Below, piece after piece: positions 1 through 8,203 of a stretch of DNA of 64,000 nt. The translations under genes and the position numbers were made by a program. The stretch is from Collinsella aerofaciens. GTDB lineage: Bacteria; Actinomycetota; Coriobacteriia; Coriobacteriales; Coriobacteriaceae. The notes under the pieces were generated by a model. That model did no database searches. It was not told the origin of the DNA and worked only from the letters and a program-made list of their open reading frames with translations. The stretch spans positions 62,001 through 126,000 of the forward strand of contig NZ_JADMUF010000008.1 in the NCBI RefSeq assembly GCF_015546965.1, read 5' to 3'. Position 1 is the first letter of the stretch. Each line of letters opens with the position of its first letter.

Positions 1-1270
1 ACGTATCGAAGCTCTCACGTCCATGGTACTGCCCCATGCCGCTCGCGCCCATGCCGCCAAAGCCCATATGACTCGTAGCCAGATGCATGATAGTGTCGTT
101 GACACAGCCGCCGCCAAAGGGCACGTAGCGCACAAAGCGCTGCTGGACCTCGCGGTCCTGGCTAAAGATATACAGGGCCAGCGGCGTCGGACGATCCGTA
201 ATAAACGTCTCGGCCTCGTCTAGGCTCTCAAACGTCAGCACCGGCAAGATGGGGCCGAAGATTTCCTCCTGCATCACGGCGTCCTCAGGCGCCACGTCGT
301 CTAGGATCGTCGGCTCAATCTTGAGCGACGACTCGCGCGCCGTGCCTCCCAGCACAACCTTGTCGGGGTCAATCAACCCGCGTACGCGCGCGAAATGCTT
401 GGCGTTGACGATATGACCGTAGTCCTCGTTATCGAGCGGATGCTCGCCAAACATACGGCTGACCTCCTCCTTGATGAGGCCCAGCAGCTCGCCGTGCACG
501 CGCGTATCGACCAGCAGGTAGTCGGGCGCCACGCAGGTCTGCCCCACGTTGAGCCATTTACCAAAGGCGATACGCCGTGCCGCAACCCTCAAGTTTGCCG
601 TCGCATCCACGATGCAGGGGCTCTTTCCGCCCAGCTCAAGCGTCACGGGCGTAAGGTTTTTACTTGCGCGCTCCATGACGAGCTTGCCGACCGGAACGCT
701 TCCGGTAAAGAAGATCTTGTCCCAGCTTTCATCGAGCAGCGCCTCATTCTCGGCACGCCCGCCTTCGACGACCGTCACCAGACGCGGATCAAATGCTTCC
801 TCGCAAATCTGCCTGAGCACCGCGCTCGAAGCCGGCGCATAGGCACTCGGCTTGATGACCACGGTGTTGCCTGCAGCGAGCGCGCCGGCGAGCGGCTCGA
901 GCGTCAGCAAAAACGGATAGTTCCAGGGCGCCATAATGAGCGTGACGCCATAGGGCACGGCTTGCGTTTTGCACACACTCACGGCGTTGGCAAGGTCACA
1001 CGGACGCAGGCGCAGACGACTCCATCGAGCCACATGCGCAATCTGATGTCGAATCTCGGAAAGCGACGTGCCGATCTCGCACATATATGCCTCGTCATGC
1101 GACTTTCCCAAATCGGTCTTGAGCGCATGGGCAATATCGGCCTCGTGCGCCCGCACCGCATCGCGCAGGCGCATGAGGGCGCGACGTCGAGCATCGACAT
1201 CAAACGTGGCGTGCGTCTTAAAATAGGCGCGCTGCTCGCCGACAATGCGCGCGATTTCCTCGGTATTCAT
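1..1270 (-). CDS. Aldehyde dehydrogenase (NAD(P)+), C-terminus cut by window edge
   Basis: Oxidises an aldehyde to the acid with NAD(P)+; the class-3-like sequence suggests fatty or aromatic aldehydes, but the substrate is unknown. Reading leftward from ATG at 1270 gives 423 residues without a stop. The APWNYP motif (oxyanion Asn), LELGGKSP (general-base Glu) and GQTC (nucleophile Cys) are all present. Family members are about 455-490 residues, so some 35-60 residues lie outside the window. The start follows the stop of the alcohol dehydrogenase by 8 nt, with an AGGAGG site overlapping that stop, so the two genes are one operon and probably translationally coupled. They could interconvert an alcohol and an acid through the aldehyde. 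Confidence 0.9.
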   Translation of the reverse strand, partial: MNTEEIARIVGEQRAYFKTHATFDVDARRRALMRLRDAVRAHEADIAHALKTDLGKSHDEAYMCEIGTSLSEIRHQIAHVARWSRLRLRPCDLANAVSVCKTQAVPYGVTLIMAPWNYPFLLTLEPLAGALAAGNTVVIKPSAYAPASSAVLRQICEEAFDPRLVTVVEGGRAENEALLDESWDKIFFTGSVPVGKLVMERASKNLTPVTLELGGKSPCIVDATANLRVAARRIAFGKWLNVGQTCVAPDYLLVDTRVHGELLGLIKEEVSRMFGEHPLDNEDYGHIVNAKHFARVRGLIDPDKVVLGGTARESSLKIEPTILDDVAPEDAVMQEEIFGPILPVLTFESLDEAETFITDRPTPLALYIFSQDREVQQRFVRYVPFGGGCVNDTIMHLATSHMGFGGMGASGMGQYHGRESFDT

Positions 1271-1278
1271 GAGCCCTC

Positions 1279-2499
1279 CTAGTTCTCGCCCTCAAACATA
1301 CCACCCGCAATGACCTCGTACATACGCTCGAGTTCCAAACGGTCCATCAAGAGTGGAACAGGGTATAGCGGATTGGCCTCGGCATCGGCATGGGCCGCCA
1401 TTTGCGGAATATCGGAGCGGCGAATACCCGAGACATATTTGGGGATTCCCAGGGCCTCGTTCATGCGGTCGACCCAATCGATAAAGGCCTCGGCCGCAAG
1501 ACAGTCCTGCGCGGTAGCCGGCGCGATACCGGCCATGCGGGCGAGATCGGCAAGCTTGGGGGCGGCGGCGTCACCATAAGCGCGAAGCATGTGCGGCAGG
1601 ATGATCGCGTTAGCCAAACCGTGAGGAATGCCGTATCGGCCGCCCAGACTGTGCGCGATGGCATGCACATATCCGACATAGGAGCGGGTAAACGCAACGC
1701 CCCCCTTATACGCCGCCGAAAGCATATTGCGGCGCGCACGCATGTCGTCGCCATGCTCATAGGCCTCGAGCAAATTGTCGCGGATGAGCTGGACCGCCTG
1801 ACGCGCCATCTTGCGCGTGTAGGGCGTGGTGCTACGGCCGATAAAGGCCTCGACAGCATGCGTCAGGGCGTCCATGCCCGTCTGCCCCGTAATGGAGGCA
1901 GGCAACCCGCGCGTAAACTCGGGGTCGTGGACTGCGAAACGCGGGATGAGCACAAAGTCGTTAATGGGGTATTTATAGTGCGTCTCGTTATCGGTGATAA
2001 CCGCCGCGAGCGTGACTTCGCTTCCCGTACCGGCGGTAGTGGGAACCGCAATAAGCAGCGGCAGGAGACGGTGGACACGCAACAGGCCGCGCATCTTGTT
2101 GATGGGCTTGTTTGGTTGCGCAATGCGCGCCCCCACACCCTTGGCGCAGTCCATGGCCGAACCGCCACCAAAGCCGATAATGGCCCGGCAGTCGTTCTCG
2201 CGATACAGCGCCGCCGCTTCCTCCACATTCGAGACCGTGGGGTTCGCACGCGTTTCGGCATAGACCGTAACGCCAATCCCCTGAGCCGTAAGCGCACGCT
2301 CGAGTGATGCCGTGAGCCCCAAACGTGCAATACCAGGGTCTGTCACGATAAGGACCTTCTGGATCGAGCGCTTTTGAAGCACCGCGGGCACATCCTCGGC
2401 ATGCTCCAAAACGCGCGGCTCGGTATAGGGCAGGATCGGCAATGCAATGCGAAAAACCGTCTGATATGTTCGGCACCAGGCACGACGGGCTAGATGCAT
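1279..2499 (-). CDS. Iron-containing alcohol dehydrogenase
   Basis: A group III metal-dependent dehydrogenase of 406 residues that reduces an aldehyde or ketone to the alcohol with NAD(P)H. Visible motifs are the nucleotide-binding GGGSAMD, TAGTGSE, and the metal-ligand region DALTHAVEA followed by HAIAHSLGG and PHG. The start ATG has an AGGAG nine bases upstream. It is the first gene of the operon with the aldehyde dehydrogenase. A group III enzyme next to an aldehyde dehydrogenase is typical of ethanol, butanol or diol metabolism, but nothing here fixes the substrate. Confidence 0.92.
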   Translation of the reverse strand: MHLARRAWCRTYQTVFRIALPILPYTEPRVLEHAEDVPAVLQKRSIQKVLIVTDPGIARLGLTASLERALTAQGIGVTVYAETRANPTVSNVEEAAALYRENDCRAIIGFGGGSAMDCAKGVGARIAQPNKPINKMRGLLRVHRLLPLLIAVPTTAGTGSEVTLAAVITDNETHYKYPINDFVLIPRFAVHDPEFTRGLPASITGQTGMDALTHAVEAFIGRSTTPYTRKMARQAVQLIRDNLLEAYEHGDDMRARRNMLSAAYKGGVAFTRSYVGYVHAIAHSLGGRYGIPHGLANAIILPHMLRAYGDAAAPKLADLARMAGIAPATAQDCLAAEAFIDWVDRMNEALGIPKYVSGIRRSDIPQMAAHADAEANPLYPVPLLMDRLELERMYEVIAGGMFEGEN

Positions 2500-2755
2500 A
2501 AAGGAAACTCCTATATTTGTTGATAGGTCAACATTTGCTCGACCGATTGTACTCAGCGGCGGTCAAAGACGGCTTGCCAATCGTTAATCAATCAACATCT
2601 TCATATCTCAAAATTGTTTTATTAAAAATCATTCCTAATAGGCTTCACATTTGGTTGCATTTATGGATAATAGAACTCGTCAAGACGCACGTCCGGAGAG
2701 GGCCCTTACGGGACCGGACGAGCGCACAATCGCCATCGATCGAAAGGATCGAATC
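2500..2755. promoter_or_regulatory. AT-rich divergent promoter region between alcohol dehydrogenase and rubrerythrin
   Basis: A 256-base gap between divergent genes, visibly richer in A and T than its surroundings (about 2575-2680), as expected for promoters. A weak candidate for the rubrerythrin gene is TTCACA, 18 bases, TAATAG around 2643-2672. A short inverted repeat TTAT-GG-ATAA lies inside it and recalls peroxide-regulator half-sites. Both calls are tentative. Confidence 0.35.
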
Positions 2756-3316
2756 ATGAAGTTTGTTTGCCCCGTTTGCGGTTATGTGGAAGAGTTCGAC
2801 GGCGACCAGCTGCCCGAGGACTTCAAGTGCCCCCAGTGCGGCGTTCCCGGTTCTCGTTTCCTGAAGCAGGAGGAGGGCCAGCTCGAGTGGGCCGCCGAGC
2901 ACGTCGTGGGCGTCGCCAAGATGGAAGGCGTCTCCGAGGACATCGTTGCCGACCTTCGCGCCAACTTTGAGGGCGAGTGCTCCGAGGTCGGTATGTACCT
3001 GGCCATGGCTCGCGTCGCTCATCGCGAGGGCTACCCCGAGATTGGCCTGTACTGGGAGAAGGCTGCCCACGAGGAGGCCGAGCACGCCGCTAAGTTCGCC
3101 GAGCTCCTGGGCGAGGTCGTGACCGACTCCACCAAGAAGAACCTCGAGATGCGCGTTGAGGCCGAGAACGGCGCCACCGCCGGCAAGACCGATCTTGCCA
3201 AGCGCGCCAAGGCCGCTGGTCTCGATGCCATCCACGATACCGTGCACGAGATGGCTCGCGACGAGGCCCGCCACGGCAAGGCTTTCGCCGGCCTGCTCAA
3301 GCGCTACTTTGGCTAA
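2756..3316 (+). CDS. Reverse rubrerythrin (rubredoxin domain first, then diiron ferritin-like domain)
   Basis: Peroxide-scavenging protein of anaerobes: electrons pass from the FeS4 centre to a diiron site that reduces hydrogen peroxide. The 186-residue protein begins with CPVCGY and CPQCG (residues 5-33), the Cys4 rubredoxin site. A four-helix ferritin-like domain follows, with [17 protein letters not shown] and EARHGKAF carrying Glu and His metal ligands. Classical rubrerythrin has the opposite domain order. I chose ATG 2756 because GAAAGGA precedes it closely and the protein starts right at the rubredoxin domain. It is followed directly by a strong terminator, so it is monocistronic. Confidence 0.93.
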   Translation: MKFVCPVCGYVEEFDGDQLPEDFKCPQCGVPGSRFLKQEEGQLEWAAEHVVGVAKMEGVSEDIVADLRANFEGECSEVGMYLAMARVAHREGYPEIGLYWEKAAHEEAEHAAKFAELLGEVVTDSTKKNLEMRVEAENGATAGKTDLAKRAKAAGLDAIHDTVHEMARDEARHGKAFAGLLKRYFG

Positions 3317-3349
3317 GCCAGACGCCTGAGAGACAATCTCTAGCTCGAT

Positions 3350-3380
3350 AAGGCCCGGACCGCACGGTTCGGGCCTTTTT
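3350..3380 (+). terminator. Rho-independent terminator of reverse rubrerythrin
   Basis: A 13-bp stem with one G-T wobble (AAGGCCCGGACCG paired with CGGTTCGGGCCTT), a two-base loop, and a run of five T, 33 bases after the stop codon. Confidence 0.9.
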
Positions 3381-3447
3381 CGTGCCCCACAAAACTTGTT
3401 AACGCCCTGAAATAAGACCGTCTTCGGCATCGGTTTCTCGTCAAAAA

Positions 3448-3570
3448 CTAAGTGAGTAGACTTTTTGGAACTTGCCGAGCACACCATCCATATTGTTTTA
3501 TAAAGCCGCAGGTAAATGACTTGTTGCAAAACTGCCTGGTCGCCAAAGTGCCAAAAGTCTACTCACTTAG
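3448..3570. repeat. 123-bp inverted-end repeat, copy 1 (3' of nuclease gene)
   Basis: Ends are perfect 18-bp inverted repeats, CTAAGTGAGTAGACTTTT at 3448-3465 and its complement at 3553-3570. A second copy of exactly the same length lies at 4868-4990, in the same orientation and alignable without gaps. The half nearest the minus-strand gene end is best conserved (GGTCACCAAAGTGCC-type stretch and CGCAGGTA). Each end read inwards carries TAA, TGA and TAG one base apart, so all three frames stop. On the minus strand the element supplies codons CTA AGT GAG TAG, the last residues and stop of the nuclease gene. No transposase lies nearby. Confidence 0.9.
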
Positions 3571-4686
3571 AACCGCAGCCGTCCACGATCGAGCTGTTTT
3601 GCGTCTAACGGTCATCTTTCCGTCGATTACTCCCAATTTTGTCCAGTCAACGAATAGTTCAGACCGGAGTAATGTCTCAGCCCTTTGCTCATCTGAGCTT
3701 TTATCACGATATTCAGCATCGAGCATCCTGCATACGGCCTTAACGACGGCGCGGAATCTATCCTCATCGGATATCTGTCTGTGTGTCAGCAGAAGTACAT
3801 CGTAGCCCATGGCCTGAAGGGCCGTCATGCGGTCAGCGTCACGCAAGCCATCCCCTGCGCGTCCGTGCGAGGCCTTTCCCTGACATTCAATGGCCACCTG
3901 TCGCCTACCGTCCGGCGAAGAAAGAAGTAGGTCGATATATACACGGGACTTACCCACAATCGCTCGAGCACTTGTGCTTAGCGTCACTTCGACATTGAGC
4001 CCTATGTCGCAAAACCCTTCGCCTCCCAGGGCTCGCGGCAGTGCAAGCAACAAATACGCCTCGACCTCAAAAGGCGATGCGGCACCCAATGGAACAAGTT
4101 GCGATACCGCCATAAATCTATTGCCGTAACGCATCCCGCAAACATCTGAACAAAAACGGTCAAGGTCTCTGCCCAAAACCAAAGCGTCTCGACGCCATAA
4201 ATTTGAGGCGGTGCCGTCCTCGGACGGACAGCGCACCCAACCGAACGTTGTCGAAATCGCGCCCGAATCAATTGCACGCGTAAGCTCCGCCTCAAGTGCC
4301 GCCGGCAGAGCGCACACCGCAAACAAGCCACACATCTCCGCCAATACCAAAAGAAGCTGAAGATCCGTCAGATGCCGCGACATGATGAATGCCGTCAGTA
4401 GAGGAGACGTAATCAAAAATCCATGCTCCGTTTCCAGCACGGATTCCCTGGGGAGCTCACCAAGAAACAGCCGCTGTCTAATACTGGCAGGACAAGTCCG
4501 TTTGTTTCTCGTCCGAACCAATGTATGCAACGGAAAACCGAGCACAACCGCAGCCGTCGGGTTACGGACGAGGCCATATCGCTGCCGGTCTTCTTCCGGC
4601 CGTGGAAGCGGCGGACACAGAGCGCGGACCTGAGGGGGCAAACGCCAGTACCTAAAAGCCGATATGTCACAAAGTAGATCTTTCAT
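3559..4686 (-). CDS. DUF559/AbiEi-like protein with PD-(D/E)XK nuclease fold
   Basis: A protein of 375 residues of uncertain role. The C-terminal third holds a nuclease-like core: YIDLLL (acidic residue), then a strand with IECQGKASHG (E-x-Q/K), then DADRMTALQAMGYDVLLLT. This is the layout of DUF559/Vsr-like endonucleases. The N-terminal part (FPLHTLV, then HGFLITSPLLTAFIMS) resembles regions next to such domains in AbiEi-type proteins. It could be a defence or toxin-antitoxin component; no partner gene is adjacent. ATG 4686 is preferred over GTG 4692, though neither has a clear ribosome site. It lies alone between two direct repeats, suggesting acquisition as a cassette. The last three residues, LSE, are encoded by the repeat. 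Confidence 0.65.
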   Translation of the reverse strand: MKDLLCDISAFRYWRLPPQVRALCPPLPRPEEDRQRYGLVRNPTAAVVLGFPLHTLVRTRNKRTCPASIRQRLFLGELPRESVLETEHGFLITSPLLTAFIMSRHLTDLQLLLVLAEMCGLFAVCALPAALEAELTRAIDSGAISTTFGWVRCPSEDGTASNLWRRDALVLGRDLDRFCSDVCGMRYGNRFMAVSQLVPLGAASPFEVEAYLLLALPRALGGEGFCDIGLNVEVTLSTSARAIVGKSRVYIDLLLSSPDGRRQVAIECQGKASHGRAGDGLRDADRMTALQAMGYDVLLLTHRQISDEDRFRAVVKAVCRMLDAEYRDKSSDEQRAETLLRSELFVDWTKLGVIDGKMTVRRKTARSWTAAVLSE

Positions 4687-4769
4687 AGGCACAGGAAAAC
4701 ACGAATTTCAACCCAGTCAGTCACGATGCGGCGCGAACGCACCGAAAATGGCGCCGAACGGACTGTCAA

Positions 4770-4835
4770 GTTTTCAACAGCCCTCTCCAACTGGCCAAAA
4801 GCTTGCCAAAAGCTGGACGAAGCCCTGTTGAAAAC
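4770..4835. repeat. Inverted repeat upstream of the nuclease gene
   Basis: Perfect 11-bp arms GTTTTCAACAG (4770-4780) and CTGTTGAAAAC (4825-4835) enclose two tandem copies of GCCAAAAGCT. It lies between the nuclease start and repeat copy 2. It could be an operator or a leader hairpin; on the minus strand a TTGACA occurs just inside its 3' end. Confidence 0.5.
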
Positions 4836-4867
4836 CCCATTTTTTTCTCGTGCGGAAGCTTTGCGCG

Positions 4868-4990
4868 GCAAGTGAGTAGACTTTTTTAAACATCCCGAGC
4901 AGGCCGGTCATCCTGCTTTTCAAAACCGCAGGTAGATAGCTTGTTACAAAACGGCCTGGTCACCAAAGTGCCAAAAGTCTACTCACTTAG
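4868..4990. repeat. 123-bp inverted-end repeat, copy 2 (3' of pdxR)
   Basis: Same length and orientation as the copy at 3448-3570, roughly four-fifths identical by eye, with most differences in the half distal to pdxR. The right end keeps all 18 bases AAAAGTCTACTCACTTAG. The left end has lost the first bases (GC instead of CT), so its outermost TAA stop is gone while TGA and TAG remain. On the minus strand it provides the last codons and stop (LSE-stop) of pdxR, exactly as copy 1 does for the nuclease gene. Confidence 0.9.
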
Positions 4991-6418
4991 ATTGCAGAGT
5001 GCCCCCATGAGCTGCAATTCCAAGATATTTAGCACTTTTGGACTCAGATCGTCATACTGGACAAGAATTTGACTTGAGTTTTCAGGGGCAGATGCGCCAT
5101 CGGCACACCAATAACAGTCACTGATATCGACAAAAGGGATACTCGAGCGCGTGAGGGCCCGCACAAAAGAGCTTCCACCCGCTCCGCGCTCCGCAACCGC
5201 GGTGCAGTAAAGGCCCGCGTCCGCATGTTCGATTGAGACCTCCCCCGCCGGAAACGCCTTCCGCACAAGCGCCGTCAGGCCATCACGCGCCTCGCGAGCA
5301 CGAACGCGTACGCGGTTCACATGCCGTTCGTAATCACCCGATTCCAGCAAACGCGCTAACGCTACCTGGTCAACAGAGCTCACCGACGAGGCGTAAAAAC
5401 CAAGGTTGCGCCTAAACCGCTCCATTAGCTGGTCGGGCAACACCATGTACGCTAGACGCAACGCCGATGACAGGCTCTTCGAAAACGTGTTGGTGTAGAT
5501 AACCGACTGGGCGGCATCGATCGACGCGAGCGCGGGAATCGGCTTGCCGGCAAGGCGAAACTCACAATCAAAGTCATCTTCGATGAGATACCGGCCTGGT
5601 CGCTCGGCGGCCCAGCTGAGCAGCGCGTAGCGACGCGCAATGCTCGTCACAAGGCCGGTCGGATACTGATGGGACGGCATCAGGTGAAGGACATCGGTCC
5701 CGCTTTTCTGCAAAGCGCTCAAGTCCACGCCCCCATCATCCAACGGGATATGTCGAACTTTGCAGCCCATAGCCTGATAGATGCGTGTCAGGCGTAAATA
5801 GCCCGGATCCTCAACGGCATACACCTTGTCGGCTCCAAGCAGCTGAACCAACATGGTATCGAGCAGCTGGGCGCCCGCACCGATAACGATGTTGTCGGGA
5901 TCGACATTCATGCCCCTCGTCCCACGCAGATGGTGAGCGATAGCGCGTCGTAGCCGCGCGGTGCCCTGTGCCGGCGCGGTCGAAAAGATTTCGCGTTCGT
6001 CTTCGGATGCCAGCGTCGCCCGCAGTGCGCTTTGCCAAAGCCGCGCCGCCTCCAAAGCGGAAGGAGAGAGCGGGGCGAATTGCTCGGTCCGTCCGTTGAC
6101 ATCATGCGCGCTGGGGCCCACAGAGACGGTATCTCGGTCGATGCTCCCCGCAGCCAAAGGCAAAACCGGTGCATCCGGAAGCTCACAAGCGTAGTAGCCA
6201 CGACGCGGCTTTGAGCAAATATAGCCCTCGGCAAGTAACTGGCTATATGCATTCTCGATGGTAATGACACTGATACCCAGATGACTGGCAAAGGCGCGCT
6301 TAGACGGAAGATGCTCCCCCGCCGCAATACGTCCAGCAACGATATCATCTCGAATTTGCTGGTAAACATACTCATAGATCGATGCCTCGCCGCGTTTTTC
6401 CAAATTGTAGTCAAGCAT
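4979..6418 (-). CDS. pdxR: PdxR-type MocR regulator (GntR winged helix plus aminotransferase domain)
   Basis: Transcription regulator of vitamin B6 synthesis. The 479-residue protein has an N-terminal GntR winged helix (about residues 10-75: IYEYVYQQIRDDI, LPSKRAFASHLGIS, IENAYSQLLAEGY). A fold-type I aminotransferase-like domain follows, with IVIGAGAQ, EDPGY, EDDFDCEF and the PLP lysine in TNTFSKSLS. In characterised PdxR proteins PLP bound to this lysine controls activation of pdxST. ATG 6418 was chosen over the TTG at 6451 because the protein then begins next to the winged helix. It is divergent from pdxS, and two direct repeats lie between them. Its final residues LSE come from the 123-bp repeat. 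Confidence 0.88.
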   Translation of the reverse strand: MLDYNLEKRGEASIYEYVYQQIRDDIVAGRIAAGEHLPSKRAFASHLGISVITIENAYSQLLAEGYICSKPRRGYYACELPDAPVLPLAAGSIDRDTVSVGPSAHDVNGRTEQFAPLSPSALEAARLWQSALRATLASEDEREIFSTAPAQGTARLRRAIAHHLRGTRGMNVDPDNIVIGAGAQLLDTMLVQLLGADKVYAVEDPGYLRLTRIYQAMGCKVRHIPLDDGGVDLSALQKSGTDVLHLMPSHQYPTGLVTSIARRYALLSWAAERPGRYLIEDDFDCEFRLAGKPIPALASIDAAQSVIYTNTFSKSLSSALRLAYMVLPDQLMERFRRNLGFYASSVSSVDQVALARLLESGDYERHVNRVRVRAREARDGLTALVRKAFPAGEVSIEHADAGLYCTAVAERGAGGSSFVRALTRSSIPFVDISDCYWCADGASAPENSSQILVQYDDLSPKVLNILELQLMGALCNLSE

Positions 6419-6430
6419 GAGCCTATCACC

Positions 6431-6475
6431 TGACCTTATTAAGTCATTCAATCTGGTATTAGTCTGACCTTGTTA
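6431..6475. promoter_or_regulatory. Direct-repeat operator between pdxR and pdxS
   Basis: TGACCTTaTTA at 6431-6441 and TGACCTTgTTA at 6465-6475 are direct repeats 34 bp apart, about three helical turns. Characterised PdxR regulators bind direct repeats in the pdxR-pdxS intergenic region, so this is the expected site. The function is inferred. Confidence 0.6.
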
Positions 6476-6563
6476 TTATCTCGAAAACTGAGTATTTCGC
6501 CATACCTAGCTCCCCGATAGGATGTTCCGTCAAGCAATGCACATGCCAACCAAGGGAGCAACC

Positions 6564-7454
6564 ATGGCAGAACAGACCAGCAAGGCCGATCGCGTCAAAC
6601 TCAACCGCGAACTCGCGCAGATGCTCAAGGGCGGCGTCATCATGGACGTCACCACGCCCGAGCAGGCGCGCATCGCCGAGGAGGCAGGAGCCTGCGCCGT
6701 CATGGCTCTCGAGCGCATCCCGGCCGACATCCGCGCCGCCGGCGGCGTGTCGCGCATGAGTGACCCCAAGATGATCAAGGGCATTCAAGAGGCCGTCTCC
6801 ATCCCTGTCATGGCCAAGTGCCGCATCGGTCACATCGTCGAGGCGCAGGTCCTTCAGGCCATCGAGATCGACTACATCGATGAGTCCGAGGTTCTCTCCC
6901 CCGCCGACGATGTCTACCACATCGACAAGACCCATTTTGACGTTCCGTTTGTCTGCGGTGCCCGTGACCTGGGCGAGGCGCTGCGCCGTGTTGCGGAGGG
7001 CGCCACGATGATCCGCACCAAGGGTGAGCCGGGTACGGGCGACGTCGTTCAGGCCGTGCGTCACATGCGCAAGATCCAAAAGCAGATTCGCGACGTTGTT
7101 GCCCTGCGTGACGACGAGCTCTTCGAGGCAGCCAAGCAACTGCAGGTTCCGGTCGAGCTGGTGCGTGAGGTCCATGCCACGGGTAAGCTTCCCGTCGTGA
7201 ACTTTGCCGCCGGCGGCGTAGCGACCCCCGCCGACGCCGCGCTGATGATGCAGCTGGGCGCCGAAGGCGTCTTTGTGGGCTCGGGCATCTTTAAGAGCGG
7301 CGACCCGGCCAAGCGCGCCGCCGCCATCGTCAAGGCCGTGGCCAACTTCACCGATGCCAAGCTCATTGCCGAGCTTTCGGAGGACCTGGGCAAGGCCATG
7401 GTGGGCATCAACGCCGACGAGATCGAGATTATCATGGAGGAGCGCGGGCGCTAG
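6564..7454 (+). CDS. pdxS: Pyridoxal 5'-phosphate synthase, PdxS lyase subunit
   Basis: Makes PLP from ribose 5-phosphate, glyceraldehyde 3-phosphate and ammonia delivered by PdxT, in a 24-subunit complex. The 296 residues are the usual length. The (beta/alpha)8 signatures are clear: [13 protein letters not shown] (catalytic Asp), VMAKCRIGH (Schiff-base Lys), [32 protein letters not shown] (second catalytic Lys) and [13 protein letters not shown] (phosphate site). ATG 6564 follows AAGGGAG. It is the first gene of the pdxST operon and divergent from pdxR. Confidence 0.98.
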   Translation: MAEQTSKADRVKLNRELAQMLKGGVIMDVTTPEQARIAEEAGACAVMALERIPADIRAAGGVSRMSDPKMIKGIQEAVSIPVMAKCRIGHIVEAQVLQAIEIDYIDESEVLSPADDVYHIDKTHFDVPFVCGARDLGEALRRVAEGATMIRTKGEPGTGDVVQAVRHMRKIQKQIRDVVALRDDELFEAAKQLQVPVELVREVHATGKLPVVNFAAGGVATPADAALMMQLGAEGVFVGSGIFKSGDPAKRAAAIVKAVANFTDAKLIAELSEDLGKAMVGINADEIEIIMEERGR

Positions 7455-7474
7455 TCCAGCAGAAAGGATCGCAC

Positions 7475-8062
7475 ATGAGCGATTATGCAGACCAAACGGT
7501 CGCCGTGCTGGCGGTCCAAGGTGCTTTTGCCGAGCACGAGGCAAGGCTATCCGAGCTGGGCGCACGTTGTATTGAGCTGAGGCAGGCGGCTGATTTGAAG
7601 CAAGACTTTGACCGTCTGGTACTTCCCGGCGGCGAGTCTACCGTTCATGGGAAGCTGCTTGATGAGTTGGGCATGCTCGAGGGGCTTCGCACCCGCATTG
7701 TTGAAGGCATGCCTGTATTGGGAACTTGCGCCGGCTTGATTCTACTGGCACGCGACCTTGCCGCCCACGACGATAAGGGCACGCCACGTTTAGCAACCAT
7801 GGACGTACTTGTCGAGCGCAATGCCTACGGCAGGCAGCTCGGCAGCTTTCGAACCAAGGGACAGGTAGCCGGCATCGACGGTGAAGTGCCGCTGACGTTT
7901 ATCCGCGCGCCCCGCATCGTCGAGGTGCGTAGCAATGCCAAGGCCCTGGCCGAAGTCGATGGGCGCATCGTCGCCGCCCGCCAGGGCAACCAGCTCGGCG
8001 TAACCTTCCACCCCGAACTCGACGAAGACACCCGCCTCCACGAACTGTTCCTACAAATGTAG
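7475..8062 (+). CDS. pdxT: Pyridoxal 5'-phosphate synthase, PdxT glutaminase subunit
   Basis: Class I glutaminase that supplies ammonia to PdxS. The 195 residues match the family. Visible are LPGGESTV (oxyanion region), the nucleophile in GTCAGLILLA, and the His-Glu pair in FHPEL near the C-terminus. It starts 20 bases after the pdxS stop with GAAAGG upstream, so the two are co-transcribed. Confidence 0.97.
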   Translation: MSDYADQTVAVLAVQGAFAEHEARLSELGARCIELRQAADLKQDFDRLVLPGGESTVHGKLLDELGMLEGLRTRIVEGMPVLGTCAGLILLARDLAAHDDKGTPRLATMDVLVERNAYGRQLGSFRTKGQVAGIDGEVPLTFIRAPRIVEVRSNAKALAEVDGRIVAARQGNQLGVTFHPELDEDTRLHELFLQM

Positions 8063-8075
8063 AAAGAACGGAAAC

Positions 8076-8139
8076 GAGAGTGGATAATCTCCCACCTTGA
8101 GCTTGAGTGCAGACTCAAACCGGGAGATTATCCACTCTC
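8076..8139. repeat. 64-bp inverted repeat downstream of pdxT
   Basis: Perfect 18-bp arms GAGAGTGGATAATCTCCC and complement (8076-8093 and 8122-8139), with a nested small hairpin TGAGT-GCAG-ACTCA. There is no T run, so it is not a standard terminator. It may stabilise the pdxST transcript or be a palindromic mobile repeat. Confidence 0.8.
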
Positions 8140-8147
8140 ATGCTATG

Positions 8148-8176
8148 TAGTCATTTAAGAACGTCCCCAATGACTA
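8148..8176. repeat. Short palindrome sharing a core with 53638-53696
   Basis: TAGTCATT and AATGACTA flank TAAGAACGTCCCC. The stretch TTTAAGAACGTCCCC plus AATGACTA recurs in the right arm of the palindrome at 53638-53696. Confidence 0.7.
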
Positions 8177-8203
8177 CTTCGACAACACCGATGTTTTGGT
8201 ACC

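Noticed and set aside
2645-3529. Long open frame antisense to reverse rubrerythrin
   Set aside because: It mirrors the rubrerythrin gene on the other strand; the valine/leucine/glycine-rich product has no domain and the plus-strand gene has clear motifs and a ribosome site.
4683-4871. 62-residue minus-strand frame upstream of the nuclease gene
   Set aside because: It begins inside the repeat, crosses the inverted repeat at 4770-4835 and runs through the nuclease start; no ribosome site or family resemblance.
3448-4990. Integron gene cassette with attC sites
   Set aside because: Cassette-like layout, but the repeats lack the GTTRRRY/RYYYAAC core sites of attC and no integrase is in the window. 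Kept only as an analogy.
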